Positions 34,790-44,738 are shown, counted from the first letter of the stretch. The stretch: DNA of 64,000 nucleotides from Clostridia bacterium (GCA_017404985.1 JAFRBK010000036.1:1-64000), one strand, 5' to 3'. Numbers and translations are program-made. The notes: generated by a model from the letters alone, not told the origin.

Positions 34790-34889
34790 CAAAAAAATAA
34801 TCCCGCCGGCATAAAAAAGATTCCGCCGGAATTCATAAAAGGGCACCGCCCGCGCTCGGCCGCGAAAAAGCCCCAGCGGCGTTCGGCCG

Positions 34890-34922
34890 AAAAAAAGACC
34901 CCTCCGGCGTTCGGAGGGGACC
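34890..34922 (-). terminator. Terminator of mscL, part of a tandem hairpin array
   Basis: On the minus strand GGTCCCCTCCG pairs with CGGAGGGGTC and is followed by seven T. Two further hairpins with similar GC arms (around 34,876-34,890 and 34,849-34,863) follow before the metK promoter. Confidence 0.85.
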
Positions 34923-34935
34923 TTTGAAAGGTTGC

Positions 34936-35328
34936 TTATTTGATCTCGCTGGTGCAGTGCGGGCAGCGGGTAGCCTTGATGTCGATCTCGCTCATGCAGA
35001 AGGGGCACTTCTTCGTGGTGGGAGCAGCGGGCTTCTCGTCCTTTTTCTTCAGGCCCTTGGCTTTGTTGATCGCCTTCACGATCAGGAAGAGCACCAGGGC
35101 GGTCAGGATAAACTCCACCAGCACACCCAGGAAGCTGACCAGGCTGCCCACAAATCCGGTGCCGCCGTTTTCCATCTTCGGCAGGGCTTCGAGAATGGGA
35201 TTCAGGAAGATTTCAATGATGGCGGTGACAACCTTGCCGAAAGCGCCGCCGATCACAACGCCGATTGCCATATCAATGGCATTGCCCTTGACTGCAAATT
35301 CCTTGAACTCGTTCAGAAACTTCTTCAT
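34936..35328 (-). CDS. mscL: Large-conductance mechanosensitive channel with zinc-ribbon tail
   Basis: MscL is the membrane pore that opens during osmotic down-shock. The 130-residue protein has the N-terminal amphipathic start (MKKFLNEFKEFAVKGNAIDMAIGVVIGGAFGKVV), two membrane helices (about 17-45 and 68-90) and a short cytoplasmic tail. In place of the usual C-terminal helix bundle it ends with two CPxC knuckles (CPFC at 108-111, CPHC at 122-125), a probable zinc ribbon. The upstream region holds a weak ribosome-binding site (AGAGGAAG). Confidence 0.93.
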   Translation of the reverse strand: MKKFLNEFKEFAVKGNAIDMAIGVVIGGAFGKVVTAIIEIFLNPILEALPKMENGGTGFVGSLVSFLGVLVEFILTALVLFLIVKAINKAKGLKKKDEKPAAPTTKKCPFCMSEIDIKATRCPHCTSEIK

Positions 35329-35411
35329 ACGTCCAGACTTCCTCTCTCTTTTGTTTATATTACCCCGCTCCGGTCACCCGAAGCGCAGCAACCCCTGAAA
35401 AACCCATGCCG

Positions 35412-36167
35412 TTATTTCTTTCCGCCGCCCAGCAGGTTCTTGATCGCCTTGCTGGCGCCCTTGGTCAGCTCGCTGACCACCTGGCGGGTAGCGGTCTGAA
35501 TCGCCGTATTCTTCACCCGGCCGGCCACAGAGTCATTCCGGCGGGCGCGCTCGGCGGCTTCCTCACGCAGCTGGTCCGCCCGGGCCCTGCGCTCGGCGGC
35601 TTCCTGCTCCTTGGCAGCCTTCGCAGCGGCGGCGGCAGCTTTTTCGGCAGCTTTCGCGGCAGCCTCAGCAGCCTTGGGATCCGCGGCAACGGGAGCCGGC
35701 ACATAGTTTCCGGTAGCCGGATCCAGCACCATATCCATCATCTGCTGGACATACTGGCCGGAAGCCGGATCCAGCACCATGACGGGCATCTTCTGCACCT
35801 GAGGCTGCGCCTGGACCACAGGCCGTGCCTGAACTACGGGCTGCGCCTGAACCACGGGCTGCACCGCCTGATAAACAGGCTGAGCAGCCTGCTGCACATC
35901 CTGGTAAACGGGTTGCGCCGCCTGCTGCACATCCTGGAAAACAGGCTGCACTGCCTGCTGCGCATCCGGGTAAACAGGCTGCGGGATCTGTTGCACCGCG
36001 TCAACCACAGGCGCGGCCGTCTGGGTCACCGGCGGCACCTGCATCACGGGAGCGGCAGGTGCTTCCGGCACGGGAGCCGGCTGTTCCGGAATCTGGGTCA
36101 TGGTGGGGATTTCCTTGTCCACATACTGTCCGGTGGCGGGATCAAAAATCTTGAATGTCTGTGCCAT
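35412..36167 (-). CDS. Repeat-rich protein resembling a detached DUF853 tail
   Basis: The 251-residue protein starts MAQTFKIFDPATGQYVDKEI and holds three more copies of the xxDPATGxYV motif. A Gln/Pro/Val repeat region (QPVYQDVQQAA-type units, about 70-150) separates these. The C-terminal part is an Ala/Lys/Glu helix followed by RRNDSVAGRVKNTAIQTATR and QVVSELTKGASKAI. That final segment resembles the tail I associate with HerA-like DUF853/YjgR proteins. The gene for such a protein lies immediately upstream on the same strand, but its product lacks this tail. So the tail may have become a separate gene. The start at 36167 lies past the upstream stop. No enzymatic domain is seen. Confidence 0.6.
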   Translation of the reverse strand: MAQTFKIFDPATGQYVDKEIPTMTQIPEQPAPVPEAPAAPVMQVPPVTQTAAPVVDAVQQIPQPVYPDAQQAVQPVFQDVQQAAQPVYQDVQQAAQPVYQAVQPVVQAQPVVQARPVVQAQPQVQKMPVMVLDPASGQYVQQMMDMVLDPATGNYVPAPVAADPKAAEAAAKAAEKAAAAAAKAAKEQEAAERRARADQLREEAAERARRNDSVAGRVKNTAIQTATRQVVSELTKGASKAIKNLLGGGKK

Positions 36168-36238
36168 GTCCGTTTGCGCGGTGCTCTCCTCCTGCGCCGC
36201 GAGAGGGGTCGTTAAGGAAACAGAAACAGGATATCCGG

Positions 36239-37606
36239 TTACTTTGCTTTCGGCCTGGCGTACCACACGCCGTTGACGAGGAAGAATTCCAGGTCCGAAG
36301 CCTGGGCCTGAGACTGCGGCTGGGCCGCCGGCTGCGCTTCCTCCGACGGGGAATCGTCCGCCTTCTCATAGATGCCCCAGAGGGGGCTGGACGCGATCAC
36401 CCGGGCGCGCACTTCCTCATCGACCGCACCCATATGGCTTTGCGGCGGAAGGATCGTGGCCCGCTCCACTACGCCCGGAGCGCCGTGCTCATCCAGGAAG
36501 GAAACCAGCGCCTCCCCTGTTTTCAGGGTGGTAATGGCTTCCTCTGTATCAAAGGACGGATTCGCCCGGAACGTCTGTGCCGCCACCTTGACCGCTTTCT
36601 GGTCCAGGGGTGTGTAGGCTCTCAGCGCGTGCTGGATCCGGTTGCCCAGCTGGCCGAGAATCGTCATCGGAATGTCCACCGGGTTCTGGGTGATAAAGTA
36701 GACCCCGACGCCCTTGGACCGGACCAGCCGAACCACCTGCTCGATCTTTTCCATCAGGGGGCGGCTGCAGTTATTGAACAGCAGGTGGGCCTCGTCAAAG
36801 AAAAACACGACCTTCGGCTTCTCCGCGTCCCCCTGCTCCGGCAACAGGTCATACAGCTTGGTCAGCATCCAAAGCAGGAAGGTGGAATACATCGTGGGGT
36901 TGTTGAACAGCCGATCCGCTGCCAGAATATTGATCCGGCCCTTTCCGCTTGCCGGGTCGCACGCAATCCAGTCATTGATGTCAATGGCCGGCTCGCCGAA
37001 AAACTCATTCCCGCCCTGGTCCTCCAGCACGGCCACGGCCCGCTGGATCGCACCCACGCTGGCCACGGAAACATTGCCGTACTCCAGCGTATAGTCCTTC
37101 GTGTGGGCGCCCACATGGACCAGCAGGTTTTTCAGATCCTCCAGGTTCGTCAGCAGATGCCCTTCCCGGGCGGCCACCCGGAACAGGATGGTCATCACCC
37201 CGCTCTGGGTCTCGTTCAGGCTCAGCATCCGGCTCATCAGAAGCGGCCCCATGTCCAGCACGGTGGCCCGGATTGGATGCCCCTGCTCGCCGTATACATC
37301 CCAGAACAGGGAGGGATAGGCGTGATAGTCAAAACCGGCCGGGTCGATTCCGCAGGACCTGAGCCGCTTGTCAATGGCCTCGCTGCCTTCGCCGGGCTGC
37401 ACCATGCCGCTCAGGTCGCTCTTGATATCGCTCAGGAAAACAGGAACGCCCAGGTCCGAGAAGCCTTCCGCCAGCACTTTCAGGCTGACGGTTTTCCCGG
37501 TCCCCGTCGCGCCGGCGATCAGGCCGTGACGGTTCGCCATGGCAGGCAACAGAAAAACCGGCATTTCCCCGGCAGTGCCGACCCGGATTTTGCCTTCCTG
37601 AATCAT
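36239..37606 (-). CDS. HerA-like / DUF853 (YjgR-type) ATPase
   Basis: The 455-residue protein is a HerA/FtsK-superfamily P-loop ATPase. It has Walker A (GATGTGKTVSLK, near 33), Walker B (KPKVVFFFDEAHLLF), a conserved QNPVDIP after motif C, and GNRIQHALRAYTP near the C-terminus. These proteins are thought to be DNA-translocating or remodelling ATPases, but the YjgR branch has no proven role. It ends soon after EFFLVNGVWYARPK without the usual Ala/Lys-rich tail of about 50 residues. A tail-like segment is present in the next gene downstream. Confidence 0.85.
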   Translation of the reverse strand: MIQEGKIRVGTAGEMPVFLLPAMANRHGLIAGATGTGKTVSLKVLAEGFSDLGVPVFLSDIKSDLSGMVQPGEGSEAIDKRLRSCGIDPAGFDYHAYPSLFWDVYGEQGHPIRATVLDMGPLLMSRMLSLNETQSGVMTILFRVAAREGHLLTNLEDLKNLLVHVGAHTKDYTLEYGNVSVASVGAIQRAVAVLEDQGGNEFFGEPAIDINDWIACDPASGKGRINILAADRLFNNPTMYSTFLLWMLTKLYDLLPEQGDAEKPKVVFFFDEAHLLFNNCSRPLMEKIEQVVRLVRSKGVGVYFITQNPVDIPMTILGQLGNRIQHALRAYTPLDQKAVKVAAQTFRANPSFDTEEAITTLKTGEALVSFLDEHGAPGVVERATILPPQSHMGAVDEEVRARVIASSPLWGIYEKADDSPSEEAQPAAQPQSQAQASDLEFFLVNGVWYARPKAK

Positions 37607-37691
37607 GGGTTTCCGTCCCCTCTTCCGCGCACATCATTCACTTGGTTTCTTCAGGGTATTTTACATGTTTTTCCCGCAATCGTCAAGGTTT

Positions 37692-39041
37692 TCAAAGGGT
37701 TTCGCTGTCTTTGCTTCGTCTTTTTTCCTCCGCGCGGCGCCTCAGGATTCCGATCATCGCCTCGCAGGCTTTCGCCCGGTGGCTGACCGTGTTTTTTTCC
37801 TGGTCGGTAATCTCCGCAAAGGTCTTTCCCAGCGGTTCGCAGTAAAACAGCGGATCATAGCCGAAACCGCCGGTGCCCTGCCGCGCCGTCAGAATCGTTC
37901 CCTCGCAGCGCCCTTCCGCCACCAGCGGCTCCTCCCCGGGAAACTTGACCGCGATGGCGCACTCATAGGCCGCCCGCCGGTCGGTTTTCCCCTCCATCCG
38001 GCTCAGCAAAAGGTCGTTGTTGGCTTCATCGTCCCCGTGGCCGCCGGCATACCGGGCACTGTACACGCCCGGTTCCCCGTCCAGCGCCTCCACCACAAGG
38101 CCGCTGTCGTCCGCAATGGCCGGCAGCCCCGTGGCCGCGCAGACCGCTTCCGCCTTGATGACAGCATTGCCGGCAAAGGTGACGGCGGTTTCCTCAATCG
38201 GGCCGAAGAAGCCGGCCGCGGCCATCGGCGCCACCGTATAGTCCTCCCGGAGGAGCTCCTGCAGCTCCCGCAGCTTGTTCTCATTGCCGGTCGCCGCCAG
38301 CATCACGGGCTTCGGGCATATGTGCCGGACCCGGTCTCCCAGCGCTTCCCGCTGTGCCGCCATCAGTTCGTCGATTCCTTTGCGGCCGTAGCTCATCAGG
38401 GTCGCCAGTTCCTCGGCGGTAAAGGCCCTGCCCTCGCCGGTTCCCTGCAGCTCGATGAACTCCCCTTTTTCGTTCATCACAAAGTTCATGTCCACCTGGG
38501 CACTGCTGTCCTCCCGGTAGCACAGGTCCAGGCAGGGCACGTTCCCGACCACGCCGGCGCTGACAGCCGCCACCTGGTGCACAATCGGGCTGGCTACCAG
38601 CTTCCCCTCCCGGACCAGCCGGTCCACAGCGCAGGCCAGGGCCACCATGGCCCCGGTCACCGACGCGGTACGGGTGCCGCCGTCCGCCTCCAGCACATCG
38701 CAGTCCAGGGTAATCGTCCTCTCACCCAGGGCCTTCAGGTCCACGGCCTGGCGCAGGCTGCGGCCGATCAGCCGCTGAATTTCCACGCTGCGCCCGTCCT
38801 TTTTGATGCCGTCCCGCTTTTTCCGCTCGGGCGTGGAGGCCGGCAGCATCGCATACTCCGCCGTCACCCAGCCCTGGCCCTTTCCCTTCAGGAACTGCGG
38901 CACGGCTTCCTCCACGCTGGCGGTGCAGATGACCCGGGTTTTTCCCGTGGCGATCAGGCAGCTGCCCCAGGCCGTGCGCACAAAGTCCGGTTCAATTTTC
39001 ACCGGCCTTTTTTCATCCGGCTGTCTTCCGTCTTCTCTCAT
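37692..39041 (-). CDS. Fusion of ribonuclease PH and RdgB/Ham1 dITP/XTP pyrophosphatase
   Basis: Two housekeeping enzymes are joined in one 449-residue protein. Residues 1 to about 240 are RNase PH (rph), which trims tRNA 3' ends using phosphate; visible signs are [30 protein letters not shown] and [19 protein letters not shown]. Residues from about 250 are RdgB (Ham1), which removes non-canonical purine triphosphates; signs are [41 protein letters not shown] and [12 protein letters not shown] choose the ATG at 39041 (AGGAGAGG upstream), which fits the family start. Such fusions occur in some Firmicutes. Confidence 0.92.
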   Translation of the reverse strand: MREDGRQPDEKRPVKIEPDFVRTAWGSCLIATGKTRVICTASVEEAVPQFLKGKGQGWVTAEYAMLPASTPERKKRDGIKKDGRSVEIQRLIGRSLRQAVDLKALGERTITLDCDVLEADGGTRTASVTGAMVALACAVDRLVREGKLVASPIVHQVAAVSAGVVGNVPCLDLCYREDSSAQVDMNFVMNEKGEFIELQGTGEGRAFTAEELATLMSYGRKGIDELMAAQREALGDRVRHICPKPVMLAATGNENKLRELQELLREDYTVAPMAAAGFFGPIEETAVTFAGNAVIKAEAVCAATGLPAIADDSGLVVEALDGEPGVYSARYAGGHGDDEANNDLLLSRMEGKTDRRAAYECAIAVKFPGEEPLVAEGRCEGTILTARQGTGGFGYDPLFYCEPLGKTFAEITDQEKNTVSHRAKACEAMIGILRRRAEEKRRSKDSETL

Positions 39042-39228
39042 GGTTCCTCTCCTTTTCCAGCAGGATTCCTGTCCTGCCGGGTCGAAATGTTTGTAATGGG
39101 TTTTCCCGGCAGTGAACGCCTCCGGAATTCGTCTGCGCCGCGCCCGCCTAAGAACGGGCGAAGCATTCAGCAGCGGTTCCCGGGCCGCTTCCTGTCCGAT
39201 GATTCTGACCGAAAGAAGCTGATCCCCC

Positions 39229-39816
39229 TTGAAGGAACGCCTCCGTAAACTGTTTACCAATGTCTGGAACATCCCCAACGCGCTGACCATGCTCCGGCTG
39301 GTGCTGATCCCGGTCTTTGTTTACCTGTTCTGGAAGGTGGACCGGAAGGCCGCCCTGGTGGTCTTTCTCGTCGCCAGCCTGACGGACATGCTGGACGGCA
39401 TGCTCGCCCGGAAGCTGAACCAGATCACGGATTTCGGCAAGCTCTTTGACCCGCTGGCCGACAAGGTCATGGTGCTGACCGCCCTGATCTGCCAGGGCCT
39501 GGCCGGCGTTTTTCCGTGGTCGGCCATCATCATCGTCTGCTGCAAGGAGCTGGTCATGCTGCTGGGCGGGGTGTTCATGCTGAGCAAAAACGTAGTGGTC
39601 TATGCCAACTATTTCGGCAAAACCGCCCAGGTGTTCTTCATCATCAGCCTGGTGCTTTCCTTCTTCCATGACGAGCTGGCCGCACAAAACCTGCCGCTGG
39701 ACATCATCCTGCTCTGGGTCACAGTCGGCCTGGCGCTGCTGGCCATGGCCGTCTACATTTTCGGCGCCGTAAAAACCATTCTGAGCCGCAGGAAAGATCC
39801 TCCGGCCGAAAACTGA
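39229..39816 (+). CDS. pgsA: CDP-diacylglycerol-glycerol-3-phosphate 3-phosphatidyltransferase
   Basis: PgsA makes phosphatidylglycerol-phosphate, the first step to phosphatidylglycerol. The 195-residue membrane protein has the complete CDP-alcohol phosphotransferase signature [19 protein letters not shown] followed by LFDPLAD. It also has about five membrane helices, beginning with [21 protein letters not shown]. The start is a TTG at 39229 with a weak upstream GAAAGAAG; an ATG is not available in this position. It diverges from the rph-rdgB gene and converges on glpK. Confidence 0.93.
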   Translation: MKERLRKLFTNVWNIPNALTMLRLVLIPVFVYLFWKVDRKAALVVFLVASLTDMLDGMLARKLNQITDFGKLFDPLADKVMVLTALICQGLAGVFPWSAIIIVCCKELVMLLGGVFMLSKNVVVYANYFGKTAQVFFIISLVLSFFHDELAAQNLPLDIILLWVTVGLALLAMAVYIFGAVKTILSRRKDPPAEN

Positions 39817-39913
39817 CGCACGGCGCCGTCCCGCCCCGGGCCGCATCCCGGCCGCACAGCCATTGTCGCATGATCCCCGGCCGTGTAAACAGCTTTTCCC
39901 CCGTTTCCTGCTG

Positions 39914-39939
39914 AAGCCACCGTGAATCCACGGTGGCTT
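39914..39939. terminator. Terminator between pgsA and glpK
   Basis: AAGCCACCG pairs with CGGTGGCTT; the T-rich stretch TTGTTATTT follows on the plus strand. It can serve both converging genes. Confidence 0.7.
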
Positions 39940-39945
39940 GTTATT

Positions 39946-41436
39946 TCAGTGTTCCGCGAAATTCAGGCTCCGTTCCACGGCCCGGTGCCAGCCTTTCAGG
40001 CCCAGCAGCCTTGTCGCCTCATCCATCTGGGGCGTGAAGGAAAGGTCCTGGTGCCAGACGGCTGCCGTTTCTTCCAGGCTGCTGTACACGCCTGCACCCA
40101 GCCCGGCCAGCAGGGCAGCGCCCAGCGCGGTGGTTTCCAGTACCACGGGGCGCACCACCGGAATTCCGCTGATATCCGCCTGGAACTGCATCAGGAAACT
40201 GTTGGCGCTGGCGCCGCCGTCCACCTGCAGCCTCTCCGGCTGTTTCCCGCTGTCCCGGGCCATGGCCTCCATCAGGTCCGCACTCTGGTAGGCAATCGCC
40301 TCCAGTGCCGCGCGGACGATCTGGGCCCGCCCGGTGCCCCGGGTCATGCCGATCAGCGTTCCCCGGGAATACATATCCCACCAGGGAGCGCCCAGGCCCG
40401 TAAACGCAGGCACCAGATACACGCCGCCGGTACCGGGAATGCTCCGGGCAATGCCTTCCGTTTCTGCCGCATGGGTAATAATCTTCAGCTCGTCCCGCAG
40501 CCACTGGATCGTCGCCCCGCCCATGAATACGCTGCCTTCCAGGGCATAGGTCGGCTTCCCGCCGATCCGCCAGGCCATGGTGGTCAAAAGCCCATTCTGG
40601 CTCACCACCGGCCGGTCCCCGGTATTCATCAGCATGAAGCAGCCGGTGCCATAGGTGTTCTTCAGGTCCCCGACCTTCATGCAGGCTTGGCCGAACAGGC
40701 TGGCATGCTGGTCTCCGGCCATGCCGGTTACCGGAATCGCCCGGCCCAGAATCGCCGGATCCAGCAACCCGATGGGCCCGGCGCTGTCCACCACTTTCGG
40801 CAGGCAGGCCCGGGGAATGTCCAGCAGCTTCAGCAGGTCATCATCCCAGTCCTGCGTCCGCAGGTTGAACAGCATGGTCCTTCCGGCGTTGGTGGCATCT
40901 GTCACGTGGGGCCGCCCTTCCAGCAGATGCCAGCACAGGAAGCTGTCCACCGTGCCAAAGCACAGCTCGCCTTTTGCCGCCTTTTCATGAAGGTTGTAAT
41001 AGTCCAGCATCCATTTCAGCTTCGTGCCGGAGAAATAGGCATCCGGCACCAGCCCGGTGCGCTCCCGAATCAGGTCGCCGCAGCCGTCCGACACCAGCTG
41101 GTCCACAATCCCGCTGGTACGCCGGCACTGCCATACGATCGCGTTCCCGACGCATTCCCCGGTCGCCCGGTCCCAGAGAAAAGTAGTCTCGCGCTGGTTG
41201 GTCAGGCCGATGGCCGCAATCTCCGATACGTGAATGCCGCCAAGCCGAACCGCCTCCTGCAGCGCCTCGATCTGGGTATCCAGAATGTCCCGGGGATCAT
41301 GCTCGACCCAGCCGGGCTTGGGATAATGCTGGGGAAATTCCCTGTTGTAAGAGGATACCACCTGCCCGTCCGTCGTAAAAACCACTGCCCGGGAACTGGT
41401 GGTTCCCTGATCCAGCGCAACGATATACTGACCCAT
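39946..41436 (-). CDS. glpK: Glycerol kinase
   Basis: GlpK phosphorylates glycerol to glycerol-3-phosphate, the substrate of the phospholipid pathway used by pgsA on the other side. The 496-residue FGGY-family protein has the N-terminal ALDQGTTSSRAVVF, the GCFMLMNTGDRPV and GLGAPWWDMYSRG motifs and LQVDGGASANSFLMQF near the C-terminus. The ATG is preceded by GGAAGGGAGAG. It lies 41 bases after the beta-propeller gene on the same strand, so the two may be co-transcribed. Confidence 0.96.
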   Translation of the reverse strand: MGQYIVALDQGTTSSRAVVFTTDGQVVSSYNREFPQHYPKPGWVEHDPRDILDTQIEALQEAVRLGGIHVSEIAAIGLTNQRETTFLWDRATGECVGNAIVWQCRRTSGIVDQLVSDGCGDLIRERTGLVPDAYFSGTKLKWMLDYYNLHEKAAKGELCFGTVDSFLCWHLLEGRPHVTDATNAGRTMLFNLRTQDWDDDLLKLLDIPRACLPKVVDSAGPIGLLDPAILGRAIPVTGMAGDQHASLFGQACMKVGDLKNTYGTGCFMLMNTGDRPVVSQNGLLTTMAWRIGGKPTYALEGSVFMGGATIQWLRDELKIITHAAETEGIARSIPGTGGVYLVPAFTGLGAPWWDMYSRGTLIGMTRGTGRAQIVRAALEAIAYQSADLMEAMARDSGKQPERLQVDGGASANSFLMQFQADISGIPVVRPVVLETTALGAALLAGLGAGVYSSLEETAAVWHQDLSFTPQMDEATRLLGLKGWHRAVERSLNFAEH

Positions 41437-41477
41437 CCGTCTCTCTCCCTTCCGGTTTTTGTCCTTCTTTGCCTTGT

Positions 41478-44400
41478 TTACCCGATGCCCTCGGCGTCTT
41501 CGCCGGGTTCTTCATCATACTCTTCCGCGGGCTCTTCATCATATTCCTCCGCGGGTTCCTCTTCCGCAGGCGCTTCCTCGGCGGGTTCTTCCTCTGCCTT
41601 TCCGGGGTTCGGCGTTTCCTTCGCTGCATCCTCCGGCACCGCCAGGTCCTCATTTCCGCTGCGGATTTTAATCCCGTAGATATAGGTGTCGCCCTTGCCG
41701 GTGGTGGAAATAACCATCATATCATTGTAAACCGCCGGGGAGGCTTCAATCTGGCCCTCCAGCTTCAGCGTGTCAATCACCTTTCCGGTCAGTCCCTCCA
41801 GCAGGGTAATTGTTCCGCCCTGGTCGCACTGGATCAGCCAGCCTTCCCCTTCGGAAGAATACACCGCCACCGGCGAAGATTCGCTGCGGTCTCCGAGGCC
41901 ATAGGCCCAGGCCACGCTGCCGTCCTCTTTCCGGAGCGCGATCAGGGCCGCCTTCGGCCCGCCGGACAGGCCCAGTTCCTTCGCCCCTTCATCGGACAGG
42001 CCGGTAACCGTGAAATACACCAGATCCCTGAGGCTGTTCTGGCCGATGACCGGGCTGGCCTTGGCCCCAACCTCCGCGGAGGAGTTCTTTTCCTTTGCGG
42101 TGCCGATCTCCGTCGTCCAGGCCTCCAGGCCGGACAGCGCATCATACCGTCGGATCTGTACCTTGCCGGTTTTCCGGTTCTCCAGCATGTTCGCCGTGTA
42201 GAGGTTCAGCTCGCGGCTCATCGGCATGTCCAGCGCCACCGCTGCCTTGACCGCATCCCCGGTTTTCACCGCCCAGACCGTTTTCAGGGTGTCAGTATCC
42301 ACGCAGCGGAGCACGCCGCTCATATCCGCATAGTAGACATACTTATCATAGGCTGCAATAGAAGATTCCACCGCCGTCAGTGCATCTTTCTCCCCTTTGG
42401 TTTTCGTCCGGAGCACCACCGTGGTCGCCGCAGTCTTGTAAACCCCCGCCTGATAATCAAAATCACTGTTCAGCGCATGCAGGTACAGCATGCCGTTGGT
42501 GCCCGCCGTAATTACCGTATCCGATGTCCGGTCGATCAGGCTTGAGGTTTCAAAGCTGCCGACATTGTTGAACGGCCGGTGCATTTTTCCGTCCAGCCCA
42601 TCGATCAGGGCCAGTTCCTTCTGGGTATAGAGATTATACTGTCGCAGGCCGATCTTGCCGGTTTTGACCTTCATTTTCCGGGCAAACTGGCCCACGTTCA
42701 TATACGGGAAACCGCTGGGATGGATGCTGGGGGTGCCCCGCATCGGATACGTCAGCTTGATGCTGTTCCGGGTCAGCTTGCCGTCGGACAGGTCCAGGAA
42801 GCGGATTGCTCCGTCCAGGCCGGCCACGATGACTTCCTTCAGGCCGCTGACTGTCTTCTTTTCATCGTAAATATTGCTCTTTTCCCGGACCTCCTTGCTC
42901 CATTTCACAATGGCGGCCTGGCCGGTCCAGCCCACGCCGTAATATGAAATATTGGCGCCCCTGGCACTGCCGGTTTCCGCGGTCCAGGCAACGGACAGCC
43001 CTTCCGCACCGCTGACCGTGCCGCAGGCGGCATTCCTTCGGAAGTTGTCTCCCCGGAAGGTCATCACACCCATGGGTTTTTTGGTATATTCGTCCGCAAC
43101 AGGCATCCGGATGACTTCCTTGGCTGCCCGGTTGTATTCCTTCTGCAGCTTGCCGCCCACATACACCTGGGAGGTGGTAATCAGGGACGGGTTCGCCGAT
43201 TCGTCCGCTTCCGCTGTCAGCGGAGGCGTCGCGGTCGGCGCAGCCGTCGGCTTGGGCGTCGGTGTCGGCGTGGTGATCTCCGTCGGGACCGGCGTCACCC
43301 GTTCTTCCTCCGCCGGTTCCTCCGGAATCTCTTCCGTTTCCGTTACGGCGGGCAGTTCTTCCGGTTCCTCCGCCGGTTCCGGGGTCTCGGTTTCCTCTGC
43401 GATCGGCAGGCTGCCTGTGGGCGCGCCGGAGCCGTCTCCGCTTTCTGACAGGGACCGAACCGAGATGATCGCGGTATCCCCGGTATCCACCCATTCCTCG
43501 CCCTTCCGGCAGGCCTGAAGCTTTACCGTCCCTTCATAGGGTTCGTCCAGGTGCATGGTCAGAATCCATACACTGTCCGCTGTGTTGTCGCCCTGGGCCA
43601 GCGTTGTCACCAGCGGCCGGCCTTCCTCATCCGTCAGCCGGATGCTCACTACATCCTTGGAGGTCACCACCGAGATCGTCACATTCGTCGGCGCAATGGC
43701 ATTCTGATTGCCGGATACGGTAAAGGACAGGGTCCGGATCGGTTCCGGCGCCTTCTTCCCGATAAAGGGCAGTACGCTGGCCAGCTTCTGCCGAATCGTA
43801 TTGTCCTCCGGCAGAATGAAGGCCGCTGCAGCCAAAGCCCCGGCAATCACGGCAACCACAATCAGCAGAATCAGCAGGAGCTTGCGGGTATTCCCTTTTT
43901 TCTTTTTCCCTTTTTCCAGATAGGCCTGGGCAGCCGCCGGCTTTTCAAACCGGTTTTCCGGGTACTCCCGCACCCGGGCGCCGTGCTCGGCCGCGGAACC
44001 CCGTGAAGCGGGCTTCGCTTCCCGTGCGCTTTCCCGCACTCGGTCCCGTATGTTTTCCCGCACTCGGTCCGGAGCGCTTTCCGGCGCATTTTCCCGGGCG
44101 TCTTCCCTGGGCTGGCGCAGCATGCTCTCGCTCATGCGTCCGGGAGCATAGCCCACCTGCTGCCGGGACAGGCTTTCCACGCCCGGCCTCGGCGGCATCG
44201 CAGGCCGGGACTTGGCCGGTACCCGGACCCCGGGCCGGCGCACCGCCGCGCTGCTGACCGCGCTGACGGCGCCGTAAGGATCAGCACTCATCTGGCGGGC
44301 CCTGGGCGGAACCCGGTTATCCTGTGCCTGGGCCGGCATTTTCGGAGATGTCTCCGTTTCCTCCTCCGGGCCTTCCCCGGCCGTTTCCGGCGCTGTCCCT

Positions 44401-44597
44401 TCCTGAACCGGGGACAGCTGCTTCGCAACCTTCGCCCTCAGCGCAGCCAGCAGTTCATCCGAATCCCCGGCTTCCGTCGGCGCATCCTCCGTTTCTTCTT
44501 CCGGAAGGGCATCAGTTTTCCGGATCTCCTCCGGCTCTTCCTTATATCGGTCCGTCCGTCGAACCCGGCGCGGCCGTTCCATGTTTTGTTCGTCCAA
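41478..44597 (-). CDS. Membrane-anchored PQQ-like beta-propeller protein
   Basis: The 1,039-residue protein has a long charged, probably disordered cytoplasmic N-terminus (1 to about 235), one membrane helix (RKLLLILLIVVAVIAGALA), and a Pro/Thr/Glu-rich linker with PTPTPKPTAAPT. An extracellular domain of PQQ-like beta-propeller repeats follows, with recurring Trp-docking-like units such as KTVWAVKTGDAV, GLEAWTTEIGTA and GSVAWAYGLGD. It ends with an acidic EEPAEE/EEYDEEP tail. Propeller proteins of this sort often bind partners at the cell surface. The role is unknown. The start is a TTG with GGAGG seven bases upstream. Confidence 0.78.
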   Translation of the reverse strand: MDEQNMERPRRVRRTDRYKEEPEEIRKTDALPEEETEDAPTEAGDSDELLAALRAKVAKQLSPVQEGTAPETAGEGPEEETETSPKMPAQAQDNRVPPRARQMSADPYGAVSAVSSAAVRRPGVRVPAKSRPAMPPRPGVESLSRQQVGYAPGRMSESMLRQPREDARENAPESAPDRVRENIRDRVRESAREAKPASRGSAAEHGARVREYPENRFEKPAAAQAYLEKGKKKKGNTRKLLLILLIVVAVIAGALAAAAFILPEDNTIRQKLASVLPFIGKKAPEPIRTLSFTVSGNQNAIAPTNVTISVVTSKDVVSIRLTDEEGRPLVTTLAQGDNTADSVWILTMHLDEPYEGTVKLQACRKGEEWVDTGDTAIISVRSLSESGDGSGAPTGSLPIAEETETPEPAEEPEELPAVTETEEIPEEPAEEERVTPVPTEITTPTPTPKPTAAPTATPPLTAEADESANPSLITTSQVYVGGKLQKEYNRAAKEVIRMPVADEYTKKPMGVMTFRGDNFRRNAACGTVSGAEGLSVAWTAETGSARGANISYYGVGWTGQAAIVKWSKEVREKSNIYDEKKTVSGLKEVIVAGLDGAIRFLDLSDGKLTRNSIKLTYPMRGTPSIHPSGFPYMNVGQFARKMKVKTGKIGLRQYNLYTQKELALIDGLDGKMHRPFNNVGSFETSSLIDRTSDTVITAGTNGMLYLHALNSDFDYQAGVYKTAATTVVLRTKTKGEKDALTAVESSIAAYDKYVYYADMSGVLRCVDTDTLKTVWAVKTGDAVKAAVALDMPMSRELNLYTANMLENRKTGKVQIRRYDALSGLEAWTTEIGTAKEKNSSAEVGAKASPVIGQNSLRDLVYFTVTGLSDEGAKELGLSGGPKAALIALRKEDGSVAWAYGLGDRSESSPVAVYSSEGEGWLIQCDQGGTITLLEGLTGKVIDTLKLEGQIEASPAVYNDMMVISTTGKGDTYIYGIKIRSGNEDLAVPEDAAKETPNPGKAEEEPAEEAPAEEEPAEEYDEEPAEEYDEEPGEDAEGIG

Positions 44598-44672
44598 TGC
44601 TGTTTCCTCCGTCGTTTTTCAAACAATCCGACAGATTATATTATAGCCCAATCCCCATCCCATCACAACCCC

Positions 44673-44702
44673 TTGCCAGGTCCCTGATGGATTGTCTATA
44701 AT
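44673..44702 (+). promoter_or_regulatory. Promoter of the radical-SAM gene
   Basis: TTGCCA (44673-44678), 18 bases, then TATAAT (44697-44702), 37 bases before the TTG start. Confidence 0.65.
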
Positions 44703-44738
44703 AGTCCCGCCATCAATCATTAACGGGAGGAAAAAGCA

